This document shows, piece by piece, positions 12,841 through 48,270 of a stretch of 64,000 nucleotides of DNA. The number at the start of each line of letters is the position of its first letter. The first letter of the stretch is position 1. The stretch is from positions 124,001 to 188,000 of the forward strand of contig WBMV01003281.1 in NCBI GenBank assembly GCA_013396655.1, read 5' to 3'. The notes under the pieces were generated by a model. It did not search any database. It saw only the letters and a list, made by a program, of their open reading frames with translations, and was not told where the DNA came from. The position numbers were made by a program, and so were the translations under genes. The stretch comes from Campylorhamphus procurvoides (taxonomy: Eukaryota > Chordata > Aves > Passeriformes > Dendrocolaptidae).

Positions 12841-15800
12841 TAAGGAATCAATTGAATATTGAGTTTCTTCCCATTTTTCAAAAGCCTAAAAATGCACGCT
12901 TAATCTCCATTGAATTGTGCCTGAACTAGGGTCTTGAGTCTGTCACACATTTTCAAATCTTTTTAGGCAGTAGTTGCCTCTAACATTTTTCTCTTTTATA
13001 ATACTTTAAGCAGCTGCAACTAATCATATTTCATTATGGTTTTGTGTATCTGTTTTACTTTTAAACAAATTTTACTTAACCAACAAAAATGAAACCGAGC
13101 AACTTCTGCTCACTGTAGAAATTAGTTTTTTCTGAAGACTGGCAGAATTGGACATGGCATCTGGCACAACTAAAGAACCATATTTATTTTAAACTATAGT
13201 TAGGGAAAGGACATAGGCTGAGGAAAAAACCCCAAACAACTCACATTGAAATGAAGAAGTTTACAAGACAAGACAGACAATCTTTGCCTACTTTCTGTTA
13301 CTGTTCACAGACTGATAGCCTGAAAATTACGGATGCATTTTATATGACTACCTATTTAGTGCAATCATTTCTTCAGCTTTGACATACAACCAGAACAGTA
13401 AGTCAATGAGACTTACATTTCTGTGTTGCAAATATGCAGTCTCCAGCTACCAGGAAAAGCTGCAATGGGAGCTCAACCTACTATATCACACCTGAGCAGC
13501 ACCAAGCCCCTCCTGAGCCACCTTCAGCAGCAACACAATACAGCAGGCAAGTGCACACAAGTCGCTTTACTGCTGTGTGCAAGCTAAACTCAGGAAACTT
13601 TACAGAACTATTAAATCAATGATTATGACAATGTAAGATATTAAATACAGATAGGGTTGGGTCAACCAAGCTACTAATTTTGGTGGATTTTGGTTTTAAT
13701 TCTTCCCTGCAGAAATATTAGAAGTATTCAGGTAAGCATGAAGCCTTCCCTTCTAACACGTACCTCTTTCTTCAGAAGATACTTAAAAATCAGAAGGTAA
13801 AAAAAGAATGTAATACAGCAAAGTCCTACTGGGGAATAGGGTTTTAATGAACACACAAAGCAACTAGGTGACATCTTTATCAGACCTCATAAACCTTGAT
13901 TGAATACACAGTGATAAGGCCTGTTTAAACTGTCATCTTCGTGATAACATGGTCAGAGGCAACCCGGGTCTTAGCAACGACCTGTGCAAGAGGGGCCCTT
14001 CCCGAAGGGCAGCCCCCCTCAGGTAATATATGCCATGTAAGCAGTTCAAAGCTTGCACAGCTGGTTTTTTATGGGGCAGTGGGAGACGGAGGGCTGGCCA
14101 GGAGGGCACACGCACATCTCGCAGCACCAGCTTGGAAGGGCACTTGCTCCAGAGCCAGTCTGGTTTTGGGGATGGCCAGCTGTCTGGGGAAGCTGGGCGC
14201 TTTGAGTCAGAGTGACCTTTAGCACTTAGATCTGCAAACACCAAGAATTCCATATAAGTGGTTTTAAAGGATTCAAGGAAAGGCTTGTGGAGGTGCTTTG
14301 GGGTTCAGTTTTGCGTTTGTCTTTTTTTTTTGTTTTTTTAACCCAACATCATCTATGATGTGCATAACATTCAGTACTAGGAAGCAAGCCAGCATTTGGG
14401 GTCAGCATGGCTATGAAAGTTGGCAGTGACAAGACTTCTATCAGAAGACCTGGCCTTGGTCATCTGGGATACTGATTTAAAAAAGAAAAATAAAAAAATT
14501 TCAAGCCCTTTTTAAGCATCTCCAAGAAACATTTCAGGATTTAAGGTAACTATTCCCCTGAATTTATTCCTAACTTATAAAAATTAAACATATATTTGAA
14601 CTTTTATTCTTTCTCCTTAAAATAGTTCTTCCTCACTGCAATGCTTGCAGTGACACCCACTGGCTGTGGGAGGTTGAGTTTCAGAGAAAACTTACTAAAA
14701 TGCTTCAGCACGCTGGCAGGATCATGAAGAGACAGAACCTCAGAAAAACACTGCCACTCAAAAGCCGGCATTTTGTCAGCTCACTTTATAACTCAGTATC
14801 TGTAAGCAATACAGCTCTTTTTCATTAATAGCTTTAATAAGGAAATAATGATCCAACTTGTTAAGTATAATAATACATATATTTGTATCTAATTACTGGT
14901 TAAAATAATTACTGGTTAACTAATAATTTCTATTGCTTGGGTGGTGGAAGATATTACTTCATTTTACGCCTATTTACTCTCTGGCAAGACTGTGAAGTAG
15001 CACTAGTACCAGGGTCCAGCTTTTCATCAGGAAAACACCAAACTGAGCTGGTAACCCACTCTGTGACTGACTGGCAGGGAAGGCATTTTATTTACCCAGG
15101 AACTCATTAGTGCTTTTGTAGGCTTCCCTGCATACACCAGCAGATTTCTTTCAGTACCCCCAAGCAGTAATATCTTATTTCACACTTAAGAATGAGGTGA
15201 AACACAGAATTAAGTGACTTAAGACTCACATGAAAACCAAGGAACCCAAATCTAACAAATCAAAATCTAATGGCCTCAATTAGAAGACAACTTGTTTCTT
15301 CAACTCTATTAGAGAAATTTCTCTGTAACACACCTAGGTTCTTAATGTTTAAACAAAATTATCCAAGTTTAAGCTGAAACACAAACAAATCACTCCTGTC
15401 ACAAAAGATATTCACCAGAAGAAAAGCTAGGTTTTAATTTAACTACAAAGTGATGGCTTGGAAAGGAACAAGGGGAATTTCAGAAATACTTAGAATAAAA
15501 AAGCTAGAAAAGAGAAAACTACTTTCTGCCTGCTCCACGGCATGAGCCAAGAGCAAATGGTTCCTGGCTGTGAGCATGTAAGGTGTGTTTGCTGACTTAC
15601 TCAAATCAAAAATATTTTAGTCAACTTTCTGTTATTGCCTGCATTTACGGCCACTAATGTTCTCTCCAGAGAGTCAGAAACAGAACTATTACATTCACAG
15701 AAAACACATTTACACAGAACTTCACGTAGAGGTGAAAAAAAAAATGTTATCCAATGTCTTCCCAGCCAAACTTCCTCCTGAAGTGAAAAACCCTTTCCTT

Positions 15801-18800
15801 TGATAAGAAGGCTGTGTCAGACCACATTTCTGTCCCTGACAAAAGAACCACTCTCCCTTGGCTTGCACCAGTTTTGGCAGCTGTGTTCAGCAGAATCCTG
15901 CTGCTCTTCCCAGCCAGTCACCACACTTAATAGAGCCACCAGTTTATCTTTCCTGAAGAAAAAAATAAAAATGAACTACGCACAAGCAAGCAGTTACTGT
16001 GGGTAACACTACCCACAGCTCTGAGGCAGGCAGTTCTCCACATCAGAAATTCCATTAATAACACATCATTAAAGACTCCTCTCTCCCCACATTTTTTTTT
16101 GCCTATCCAGACCCAAAGCCATCTAGAGAGATCTCCAATGCTGCATATACACAGTTCACGGCAAAATAAGTTAGGCTTGCAAACTTATCTTCATTCTTTC
16201 CATATCAAGACGAAGTAAATTAATAAAGCACGAGGAGGGACACTCACTTGAACATGGAAAGATGGTACCTCTTAGATACTCACTTCTAATCCACTGACAA
16301 CCAAACCAAGGACACACCTTGATGCTTAGTAATCTTGTCCTAGAGCTCTGAGCTAAATGCACCAAGCACCATGCAGTGGGCTATGTCCAGGTTCTGTGTG
16401 GTACCTACCGACCTCATTTCAGGCTACTCTTCTAGAAAAGCCAAATGTAACAACTCTTGAAAAACATAGTGTTATTATGGATGCACTGCACTTCTACTTT
16501 CAATGCTAGCTACTACTGGCATGGTACAGTGCCATTAGATGCCTTAAGCTATACCTTCCCTTCAGACACAGCAGGTCACATAGCATTGCCCAAGTCAGCA
16601 TTTGGCCATGACAGGGAAGAATTTAACTTGGGATGTGCTAAGCCCTTACCCATGCTCCCTGGAAAAATCTGCCAGCTTCAGGTTACCTCTATTAATACTC
16701 CTATAAGCAGAGCAGCTACTTTAATGGTTAAACACGTGTACTTGATAAAACAATCAGTCTTAGTTTTGTAGGAAAGCACACACCAAATCCAAGAATTCCA
16801 GGCAAAGCAACGACGTCCCCATTTACTTTCTTTTAAAATTCCATGCCATCTGGAAAAAAGGAAGGCACCCCTACATTTGATATTTAAACATGATCAGAAA
16901 GGAAAAGATCAGATCAAATCAACATTAAATTCCTTTCCTTATCCTGGAAAGTTACAGAGAATACTACTAATTCTCCTATAACTCCACAAGTGCATACTCA
17001 CACCATGTGGAAGGATGTTCCAGGGAGAGGTAGTGTGGTGGTCAGAAACAGATGGGACTGACATATGGGATATATGTTTGATTTTGGCTAATCCTGAGAG
17101 CAAGTAGCAATTATGGCAGCATTTTTTGCTAAATAAAAGTTGGCAAGAGAAATTAAAAACTAGGTACAGTTACCATCCAGTAGAGTGATATGGAAAAAAA
17201 AAAAACCACCAAAAAACTTCTCTTCTGAAACAATCCTGTCTAGATGCTTTTTTTCTTTCCTGAAGACTATTTGACTACGTCCTCAAAGTTGAGAAACTCC
17301 TGCAAAAGCAAAAGTATGAAATCAGTCAATGACTAACTTTTCCTGGAGTGCTCAACAACTGCTTGCCAAATCTTGGCGTCACCATTTGATTCAGCACAGC
17401 AGATAAAGCCTAAAATTAAATATCTGGTATCCCAGCCTTGTTAATGAAGATATGCTTTTCATATCTAATTCATTTCCATGCCTCTTACCAATAAAGCAAT
17501 GTCAGCTCAGGACAAGTAGATGCCCAAAGGGCTTGGCCCACTCAACTCTACTTGGCTGCAACACTTTAAAAAGTGTAAGTAGCTCCCAACTTCTGCCTGC
17601 TGCAGGGCAAGCACCTCACACAGCTTATTAGTGAGTAGTTGATTTGCAGCAGCTTTTTTATGCTGCTGCCTGTGTGCAAAGAGCCACAGTTCACAGTAAA
17701 TCCAAGTCAAGATCACTTACCCCTTTACATCCTCTATGTGTGTCATGGGAAGAGAGCTGCGTCAAACAGAACAGCAGATCTGTAACTTCTGCATCAGGGA
17801 CTGGATTGTGACTCTCACCCCCTTCCTCCTCCATGTGTAGAACAGTTCAACCATAGGACATATTACTCCAGGGACATTTGGTGTGGAGGGACACATCCAG
17901 GGTGGTGGGACACACAAGATGTAGGAGATGGCACAGTTAATTACAGCAGGACTCAATGTACCCATGCTACAAGCTCTCAGGTGAAAGAACAGAAGAATTT
18001 AAAACTCCTCAACTTTAGTAGATCACTCTTCTCCTAGTCAGATTTGCCATCTGAATTTCTCACCTCAAAAAACTCAGAACTGGGCCTATACTTCAGCTTT
18101 AGGTTTCCTCATGCCCTTACTCTAACACAGATTTCTAGACCAATGAAAAGGTGGGAAGTCCTTCCAGACTATGTCCTCCATATGAAGTGGTGGGAGAAGA
18201 GTTTCAGAGGACAGTGACATGAAGACTTCCTCAGACTTACACAGAATCAGAATCACCTGACCAAAATCCAAGAGAAATATGAATTAGGTGTTTTAAGTGC
18301 CATATGCTATATATTGGGAAAAGTCAAAACCCGTGACCATGCTTTGAATTGTAAGGCTATACTATAAACAACCTAAGGCCTTTGTGTTAGGAAAACCAGC
18401 CTTATTTAGATAGACCTGAAATAGTCTTTATAGGTCTATCACAAAGGTGAAATAAAAGAGGAAGAATAACAGTATTGTATTTCAAAGCCCACAAACTATA
18501 CTAGATGCCCATTGGGAAATAAATGCTATATAATTGCTATTTACTTCACATAGCTTTCACACAGACTATCATGATACCTTACATTTGTAAGGTGTATGCA
18601 CAGTAGGGATTATGGAATCTTAGTAGAAAAGTATTACTTGGAATGTGGTTTCAGATGAACTTTATTCAAAGAGGCAGAATTTTTTTCCTTATTTATGGAG
18701 GCAGCAAGAAGCCTAAAACCAGACTTCTTCTCTTTGCAAGCAATCCTCCTGAACTTCCTCCAGGCAATGTAAGTGGGCAAATACACATGACTAGAAGACA

Positions 18801-21409
18801 GCAACTTCCATCTAGAGCAAGTTTCTCTGAAATGTTTCTTAAGTTGTCAACAAAAACTGAACCCAAGATACAGTAACAATGAAAACTTCAGGCAGCCTAT
18901 GGGAAAAAAAAGACAACACCAAAACCAAACAATCTTGAAACATTTACTTGTTTCTGAATTTCTTCATGCGATTGAGGACAGTTGTAACTGGCCCAGAAAA
19001 AGCACCCTCACCCTTTCCTCAGGTGGTGGCCAAAAAACTCTTTCTTATACTGCCAATAGAGAGAAATAAGGGATGCCAATAAATTAATGTGAAATTTTGC
19101 TATGGTCAAATTCAGGAATTCCTCCTGTCAGTACATGAAATTAAGAGTGGAATCAGATACAAGGGTAGGACCTCACTGTGCTTATGCCAAAGCACCGTGC
19201 CAACCTCAGTGTAATGGACAGAATGACACTCAGAAGGGACAGATCTGGAAGGAAGGGACACAGTTCTGCTATCAAAAATACAGACATAGAAAGAATTGAA
19301 ATGCAGGATTTGAGTAGTGGGGACAGAAGCTCTCAGGACATGAAACGTAAAAACCACAACAGATGCAAAACAGCGAATAACCAGGCTTGCAAACACAAAG
19401 GTAAGGAAGGCCCCTTGCTAATTCAACAAGCATAAGAACCTGTGCCAATCTGAACAACACTGACCACCCCAGATTGCTATTTGTGAAACATGTTTTAAGT
19501 ACAAGGGTTGGAAATTTTTGTTGAAGGAATAGCTGTCTGTCTGTTCAGCCTCTTGGTAGAAAGATAATGAGTTACTTCAAACTTCTGCCTTCAAGTAACT
19601 TGCATACTCAGAGAAGCCTTGAGAAGCTGGACATTCCTTCCACTGAGCAGACCGATAGGCTTCAAAGCATATTTAACTATAAGCTGTGTTACTATAGGAT
19701 GGAAAATATTAATCAGCTCTAGCCATCTAGGAAGAGTGTGGTTATCATTAAGAATATGCGGGACACTCATAAAAGAATTCCTTTCCCCTGCCCGCTGGAC
19801 AAGCTCTCTCATATAATTTATCTGCTCCCACTGCATGCTTTTGAAAAAAAAGCTAGACTAAATGAATACTTTGAGCTAGAGCTAAAGGCAAACACTTCAC
19901 TGGAACTTTGCCCTAATCAATAGTAGCAATGTTCATGTCACATGAGAGTCAGAGGATAGAATATGGTGCTTACTGAAGTCAGCAAATAAGCTAATTATAC
20001 TTAGCTTGCTTGAAGAAGGGGACAAGTGAGGTCTGGTCCACCCACTTATTAATGCAATCATCATTATCCTTATCCCCTGTTTACTTTGTGCTTATACTGT
20101 AATAAAAACATGTCTCAAACGGCGGGTGCTACTGACCCCTTGTGGGAGAAATATACATTTTAGGATGCACAAGTGTCACTGGGGAAATCGCTCAGAATTA
20201 AGTTTGTCTTCTCCCACACATTTAGTTTTAAGAAAAATGCAGTGAAATGGTGTTACACTGTTGCAAAGGATCTCAAAAGTGTATTCTCCTGATTTTAGGC
20301 AATTTTGCAGAAATTAAGTTTTTTTACTAGCCTCTTTAGGGCAGTCAAGTAAACATCAACAAATCCTAACTGTAATAGATACTGCACTGACTTTCCTCTA
20401 ACTTCAAGTCTTATATTGTTGAAGACTAAAATTTATACATTACCAGTTGACACAGTTCTCAATTTTTAATGTAAACTATTTTAATCCATCTCAGCATCAC
20501 CCTTTAAAGACTGCTTTTTTAAAAGAACCCCAAAACTTATTATCTCCTGGAAGGCAAGGACATACTACTGTCATTACTGAAAAGGGAACAAAGTATTTAA
20601 ATCTCCAAAGTATTTTTCAGCCAAAACCTTCTTGCAAGCATCACGTTGATATGATTCATTCTTGAAAGTAAAAGCTTTCCAAAGCATGCTACTGTGTTGC
20701 ACAAAGCACAAGAACAAGATCTTCAACAATCTGGTTTCTGACAACTGAAATTACCTTTCCATATGGTGGAAAACCAAGTCTGAAGAGGCAGGCTATTGCT
20801 TTTTAGTCAAATACTACTGCTAACCTTTCTTCCCTAAATAAAACAGAATACATCTGTGAGGAACCACCCTCTACATTTCATTAAATGTCAACTCCAAAGG
20901 AAATCCCCACGGACTTTCAGCCTCCCCGTCACAAACAGATTGCTGCAAATGGGATATAACTGGAACGAGTTAAAACACCAAAGTACATTATACCAAGATT
21001 AATTATATTACACAGTACTTACAAGGTTATTAGAATTTAATAATTATTAGTTATATTGTACAGTATGAAGCAGTCTTGTCAAAAATCTAAAATCAACCAT
21101 ATCAAATATCAGCAAAACCAGCACCTTCCACTGCAACCAACAGTAGGGGCTGAAACCCCAGAGATCAAGTCTAAAACGTATGACAACACTGTTCCCAACT
21201 CATTGAATGAACAGCTATGAAAGAAGTACGTGACCAGTTTGTAAATCCCAAAGCAAAGAACGAGAGACTACTTAAAACATATTTTAAAAATTTGCATCAA
21301 TTATATAAAAAGTTTTTTCAAAAGTATCTGAAAATCCTATCTTTCCATGCAGACCTGTCATATAAACCAAGGTTGAAGAAATCTTGAAAAATGAAAAGAA
21401 ACTGAGAAA
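12841..21409. other. Intergenic DNA, no supported gene
   Basis: AT-rich sequence with scattered short open frames only. A more GC-rich stretch at about 13960-14215 carries overlapping frames on both strands and no recognisable domain. No transposon, RNA gene or exon could be identified. Confidence 0.5.
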
Positions 21410-24400
21410 GAGAGCAACAAAGTTTTTATTCTGTCAGTTCATTTTTTCACCTGTACACTATGATAAATTAAAACACTAAGACATTTAAGTCAGGTTGGTT
21501 TTGTTGCCTTTGATAACATACACTTTTTTTTTTTTTAAAATGCATCCATTACATTGAACCCTAGAAGTAAAAACTATGATGCAGCATCTGTTGTCTCAGA
21601 ATATGGAAGTTACTGTATCTGGCAGATGTTTAAATGATCACATTCACGTAGCCAGATCTGGAAAGGCCATTCAATTATAAGTAAACACAGAGTCTAACAT
21701 ACGCTTAACAGCAGCTCTAGTCAGTACTATGAACTGCATATTTACAGAAAAATTTGCAACACCACACATAAAAATTTTAAATCAACCTTTTTGTTTTTAC
21801 ACCATAATCCACCCTTCATATTTTTACCATGGTGCTTTAACAATGTTTGAGCATATGGGAGATTCAAAGGCACGTAGCACTTCTGATGCTTCTATAAACT
21901 CAGTCTTCAGAAATATAAGAGAAACAGATTTTTTTTTTAAACTTTGGATTGTAAACTTTCTCAATAATGTCTGATGCACTTACAAACATTGTATACCAAC
22001 ACGTAACTTGAGTTTGAAAACATTTTTTCAAGCATACAATTTTCTAATTCCATGGTGACATCTAACATCATTACAGCTAAGGAGGAGAAAGACAAATGAG
22101 TCACCACTCCTTTCCCAATTCCATGTGCACAAAAAGAAAATTTAAAAAAATCAGTATTAATTCGGTCCAATTACACTTTAAGACAAAGCTTTTGGAAAAA
22201 GTCAGTATACACCTTATATGACAAATTTTATTAACCATCAGCATTTCCTCTGACCTTAGACCTTACTAAGCAGTTTTAAAGTAAGTAATTATATGCTATC
22301 TGCATACAGAAATCCTTACAGGCAACCTTAAATTTCTCCAATAAACAGTCATGTCAAAATCTACAATTTCCTGAAAATACAAAGCTGGGTTTAACAAAAG
22401 GAAAAATATTCCTGTGGTTCAGTAGAACCTGTTTTGTAACATTAATAGTTTGCATTCATAAAGTCACTAAGCTTGGGACAAAAAGTATTGCCTAAGAGCT
22501 CAAAATGAGACCAGAATAGTTTTCTAACTATGAAATAGCATGCAAACATACTGATTAGTTGTCAGTTATTTCTTATAAAAGACTTACTGGATCAGAGCAA
22601 AGCAGGTACTTTTACATGTTTCTTTAGACAATGACAACTCCCTCCTACTAAAAATGTCACATACAGAACATTTAATCACATCTTTTGACAAAAAAGCTGC
22701 TTCTGTAAATTTCAATATTATGTCCTTCAGACCCCCATGACCACTGCAAGAATCAAACAGGTTTCAGAAAGCTTAAAAATACCTAAATTTGCTGATTTTC
22801 CTTTACAGAAAGTATATACAAATTTATAAATCCACAGCAGGGGTATTACAATTATATTAACATCAACTCATTAACTGGATTCAAAAGACTTGCATTCTTT
22901 AAAGACTCTATGGCTGATGCCCATTCAATAGTTCTATCAAGGCACTGTACAGTCATTAAATCTCTAGTATTCTCCAAGATGTGCTGAAGAATATTGTGAA
23001 GATGTTGAAGTTGTTAAAAAGCCCTGAGTCAGAACTTGAGTATTTACCACAGGCTTAGCTATAAAAATGGCACATACTAAAACTTCTGCAGATAACAGTT
23101 TTGCTTTGTCAACACAAACAAGTTATGAAACGCACAAAAAGACAACAGTATGAATTACAGTAACTTATGCAAGAAAGCTATACAATGTACATTGTGGCAA
23201 ATCACACACTGCTATTGTACCTAATTTATAGTCAGTAAAAAACTTCCACAATGTATCCAGACACCAAAACTGATGAAGCAAAACAAAACTGATATGTTCC
23301 CCATCCCTTCCTAAAGACAAAGAACAGCTAGAGAAGAATTCTGCACTGGGACAGAAAGGAGGTAGCACTGCTAAAGGTTAGGCTGTAGTGTCGTCGGGGA
23401 TTTTTTTAAGTGAAAATTTGACCCATGCAGCACAAAGAACAGGATAGGCTCTTCGGTTCACCAGCTGCTACTGGAAGAGTAAAACTAAATTTCTGACATT
23501 TACTTTTGTAGAGGAAGATCAGGTCACTAGCTTAAAGAAGCTTCTTCAAACAATTTAGCATTTATACAAACTGCAATTAATACTGCTAATTAGATGTGCA
23601 TAAATTTTCATCTCTAGAAAATATCTACACAGTAAGTCCTTGGATTATTTTTAAAAGACCATTTCACGTCTTTGAAAGAGGCTAAAATACCCATTGTAAG
23701 ACTATGCTAACAAGGCACAACTACTTGTGCAAATCTGCTATATCCACACCCAGGCCAAGTTAAGAACCACATCTTCTAATGGAACTTAAACATTTACAAA
23801 GTAACTTGTTTACTATCTCTCCAGCGCAGTTTTCAGTATCCACTTCAGGAAAAGGGGATTTCTCCAAACCACAGCATACGAGTACACAGTAATCCAACCC
23901 AGCCAAAATTCTGAAAAGCGCCATATGAGCTTAGGGTATAGTAAGTAGTAAAACAGGTTTTGGAGGCAAAAAAAAAGTCAAACATAGTTATACAAAAGTT
24001 AACAAGCTACAAGTATAGCATATTCTCTTAGACTCTTATGTTGTCTATATACTTTAAATTACTGTGTACTGAATGTGACTGTATTTTACTAAAAGAAAGT
24101 ATTTTATTTAAACATCTGAACATACCTCACATCTGAACAATATGTATTATTAGGTGCCTTCTTAATTGTTTCAAGAAACAATCAGATATTTCATACCATT
24201 CTATTTCAAAATTCCTACTAAATATTGGGGGATAATCATAATAAACAAATCTTGCAACTCTTGCATTTTATGATTTTACAGTGTATTAAACACCTCACTG
24301 ATTTTCTCATTTTCACTTTGATCACCTGAGACTTCAAATTTTATCTTTTGCTGAAGACAGAGGCACAGTGGCATATCCTCCACTCTCCTACTTCTTATGG

Positions 24401-27400
24401 TCCCCTTTGGCTTCTGACTGAACTTTTGTTCTTCATCTTTCAGCGTTACCCAGTTTAATATTTTTACTCTATGTACATTGCACAGATAATACCATACTAA
24501 ACAGAGTGAAGGAACTTACTAGGTTCTACATCAGAATACAAAGACAATGTGTGAATATAAATATCTATTTCAAGAAATTATACTGGATTTGCAAACATTT
24601 TTCCTCATTAAGTTTTTTGAAAGCCAAACACCATGTAGCCTTCCTAAGACAAGATACAGCTCTTCCACCTGTCAGTAAGAGTCCTATGCTAATAATTCAA
24701 GCATGTTGGTTAACTCACCTAGCCTTTCTAATTCCGCTGTTTCTCAGAGCACCAAAATAGCATCAGGTTGACACACTGTAGTTTCAACTGGCACACAACA
24801 TCGCTAAATGAGTCCAATGACAAACTCCTCTGCAGTCACATACATCTGCTGTGATTCCAGTACAGAAGAGTAAGGCTGCTCCAAGAACAATACCTTCACT
24901 GTCTCTGTTTCATAGGACTGCGATGGCATTGAAGTACTGACAGTGTTATAAAGTAACCTAAAGCTTCTCTATTGAGAAGTACAAGCCTACCAGAGCACTT
25001 ACCTATCAATGTTACAGTAATGTAACATTCAACTCATTTCCTACCCAGGATGCTTTCAGTTCTTACTTAGCTGAATTTTTTCATTCATGATAAATGAGAA
25101 CACTTTCCAGGAATTCTGATTTTTTTCTAGTAATAAAGAGTAAAGAAAATGCCAACTGCTGTAGTGAAGTTTCAGTTTTGAGTCATATTATCAAAAAGAA
25201 ATCCACCCTACCTTTGTGCTGACAACAGTTTATAGAGGTGCCCTTGAAGAATAAAGAGGACACAATATTCAAAATATGTTCACCAGAGACAGAGGAAGCC
25301 AAGGTATATCTGATGTATTGCAGGCTAAAACTCAGAATGGATTGTCAAATGGCACATCCTATTACAGAAGGATTTCCAGGGAAAGCCTCACAGGAAACTG
25401 AAGCATACTGTAGAAAGTTCAGGTGTAAAACATGCTACAAAAAAACCCGAAATCCAACAACCCCNACAAAAAATCAAAACCAAAACCACCCTCAAACATA
25501 GTAGTAGTGTGCACATGGGCCAAATGAAAATTGCAGTGAACACTCAGGTGCACTCAAGAGTTCAAGTGGAGATAGCAAAATGCTGAACTGAAAAAAAGCC
25601 TTAAATCAGAAACTTTCCAAAGCTCCTTGAGATTTTGATATTTTAGAATAGGAACCCAGGAAGCAAAAAGGGAAGGCTATTCCATTTTGCCAAGAATACA
25701 GATATACACATTATCTGAGAAGAGATGACTATTAGTGTACAAAGTAAACCAGACTACAATATTGACTCCAGACTGTGATTATGTCCAATGGAAAAAAACG
25801 AGGAACATTTGCAATGCTGGAACAAGATTAAAGATGGCTGTCAAAAGGCTGCATATTCCTTCATTTTGCAATGTTAAAAGCTACTCTACATATATTTTCC
25901 CAATATATCACTGTAGTTGATTCCTGGAAAAAAATCTATTCAGTGTTTAATCTTATTGCTTAAAGGTTTGTCTGTCTTTGTCTTTCTTTACAGTTTATTA
26001 ATAACATTCTTCTGAGACTTTTGCCAATGTTTGCACAATTCAGGCATATCAACATAAGCTTCAAAAGACAGACTGATTCATCTGAAGAGATCACAATTTT
26101 ATGCCTTTATCCTTACTTGTATCTTTCCCTGAACTATATCTTTGTCCATATTTTTGACATATGCAATGAGAATTAAATGATAAATTAATCTTAGCTGCAA
26201 GTAAGGCACCTAAATGACTCCGGTGTGGATTTCTTCATTGTTCTGCAAGAGCATGTCCAAATAAAGTCTGCACAATAGCAAAGGGCTACACACATATGCA
26301 CTCAGAAAATTGTTGGATCACTTAGGAGTAAGCACACATTCCCTTTTAGCTACAAGAGATCCTTAAATCAGCATATTTTCTACCATCAAAAATGACGAAA
26401 GCATGTATTTGTTATCAAAATGTTAATAGTCTGCAGTTCCTGACAGTAGCATTTTTTGGATCAGGAACAGCTCTTTGTCACATTGGTGACAGCAAACTCC
26501 TTCAGCCAAATTCAGCTCACCTAGGCAAAGCTCACAAAATTCACTGTTCTGTCAGCAGTATCTTAATTTGCAGTATTACCCAGTAATGGTAACAGGTAAG
26601 TTCCGATGTTAATACCCTACTCAGATGAATAAGCAGTATTAGGTCTTCACTTTTGCTCTTGACAGTTTGCCTGGAGACAGTAAAACCCACTTAAAAAGAC
26701 AGGAAATCTTGTTAAAACTCTTAAAGTTTTTCCTTATTCACAGACCCACAATTTTTAAAAAGCTCCACGTGTACGTGTTCCTCTACAACTGATCAAATTC
26801 ACTCATCTGAAATGGATAACTGACCTGCTGCTCAAATGTTTTCCTTACCAGTCAAGTTAAAAGCAATTCTGTACAAAGTCATGTAACTAGCAGAATTACG
26901 ATGTTCACTGTTCAGGTTAGTTAGCTTGAATCTGTTAGGCAAAAGTACAGTTTTGGGCACATAATGTTTCTAAACCAGATTTTCCTTTCTAGTGTTTCCT
27001 TCCCAGCCCATTCTGAGCAACCAAGGGCACAGTAAAGTTGGAATTATCTTAGCATTGTATTCCAAGGCCTGATCTTATGGGAATGGTATATTTATTACTA
27101 CTGTGTATATACTTTGTATTGATTTTTCATGATTGTATATTTCAACATGGAAATTACTGTGAATCAGAACTATCACAGGAAGTGTGTCAACATTCTACAG
27201 AAAAGCATAAAGCAAAAAAACCCCTAAATATTTGTGTTTGGTAGTAACTGACAACATAAAAAAAAATCCCTTACAGCACTTGATATCTGATACATATATG
27301 GTATGCATGAACAAAACCAAAACAAGATTGTCCCTTTAAACTTTAAGGGGAAGAAGACAGAATGAAAATGAAAAATAGACTGCTTTAAATTAGCTTCAGG

Positions 27401-27625
27401 CTTAGATGTTTTAGAAGAGCAATGCTAAAAGCTGACTGTTCAAATACTGGTTTTTTTTATTTGGCGTGTTCACAGTCTTTAAACAATTACCATGTAATGA
27501 ACCTGTGCTACAGTATTAGAAATGTTTTCACTAGAACCTTTACTGCCTTTCAGACTTACAGAGATTTAAACCATCAAAATGCCCTTAATATTTCACAATG
27601 TAGTAAAAGACACTGGTTCCACTAT
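21410..27625 (-). other. MIB1: MIB1 3' untranslated region (extent inferred)
   Basis: About 6.2 kb of AT-rich sequence with no sustained ORF follows the MIB1 stop. On the minus strand a canonical AATAAA lies at 21430-21425, followed by a U/GU-rich stretch typical of a downstream element, so cleavage near 21395-21415 is likely. Mammalian MIB1 also has a 3'UTR of several kilobases. Further AATAAA matches occur within it and could give shorter isoforms. Three Pumilio-type motifs (UGUANAUA on the mRNA strand) lie at 24477-24470, 22820-22813 and 21746-21739. The end point is inference, not seen directly. Confidence 0.6.
21425..21430 (-). terminator. MIB1: Candidate distal MIB1 poly(A) signal
   Basis: AATAAA on the minus strand, followed by AAAACTTTGTTGCTC and a pyrimidine-rich run, the usual order of poly(A) signal, cleavage site and U-rich downstream element. 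It was chosen over other AATAAA matches in the 3'UTR because of this downstream context and because the resulting UTR length resembles that of mammals. Confidence 0.5.
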
Positions 27626-48270
<20,645 letters not shown>

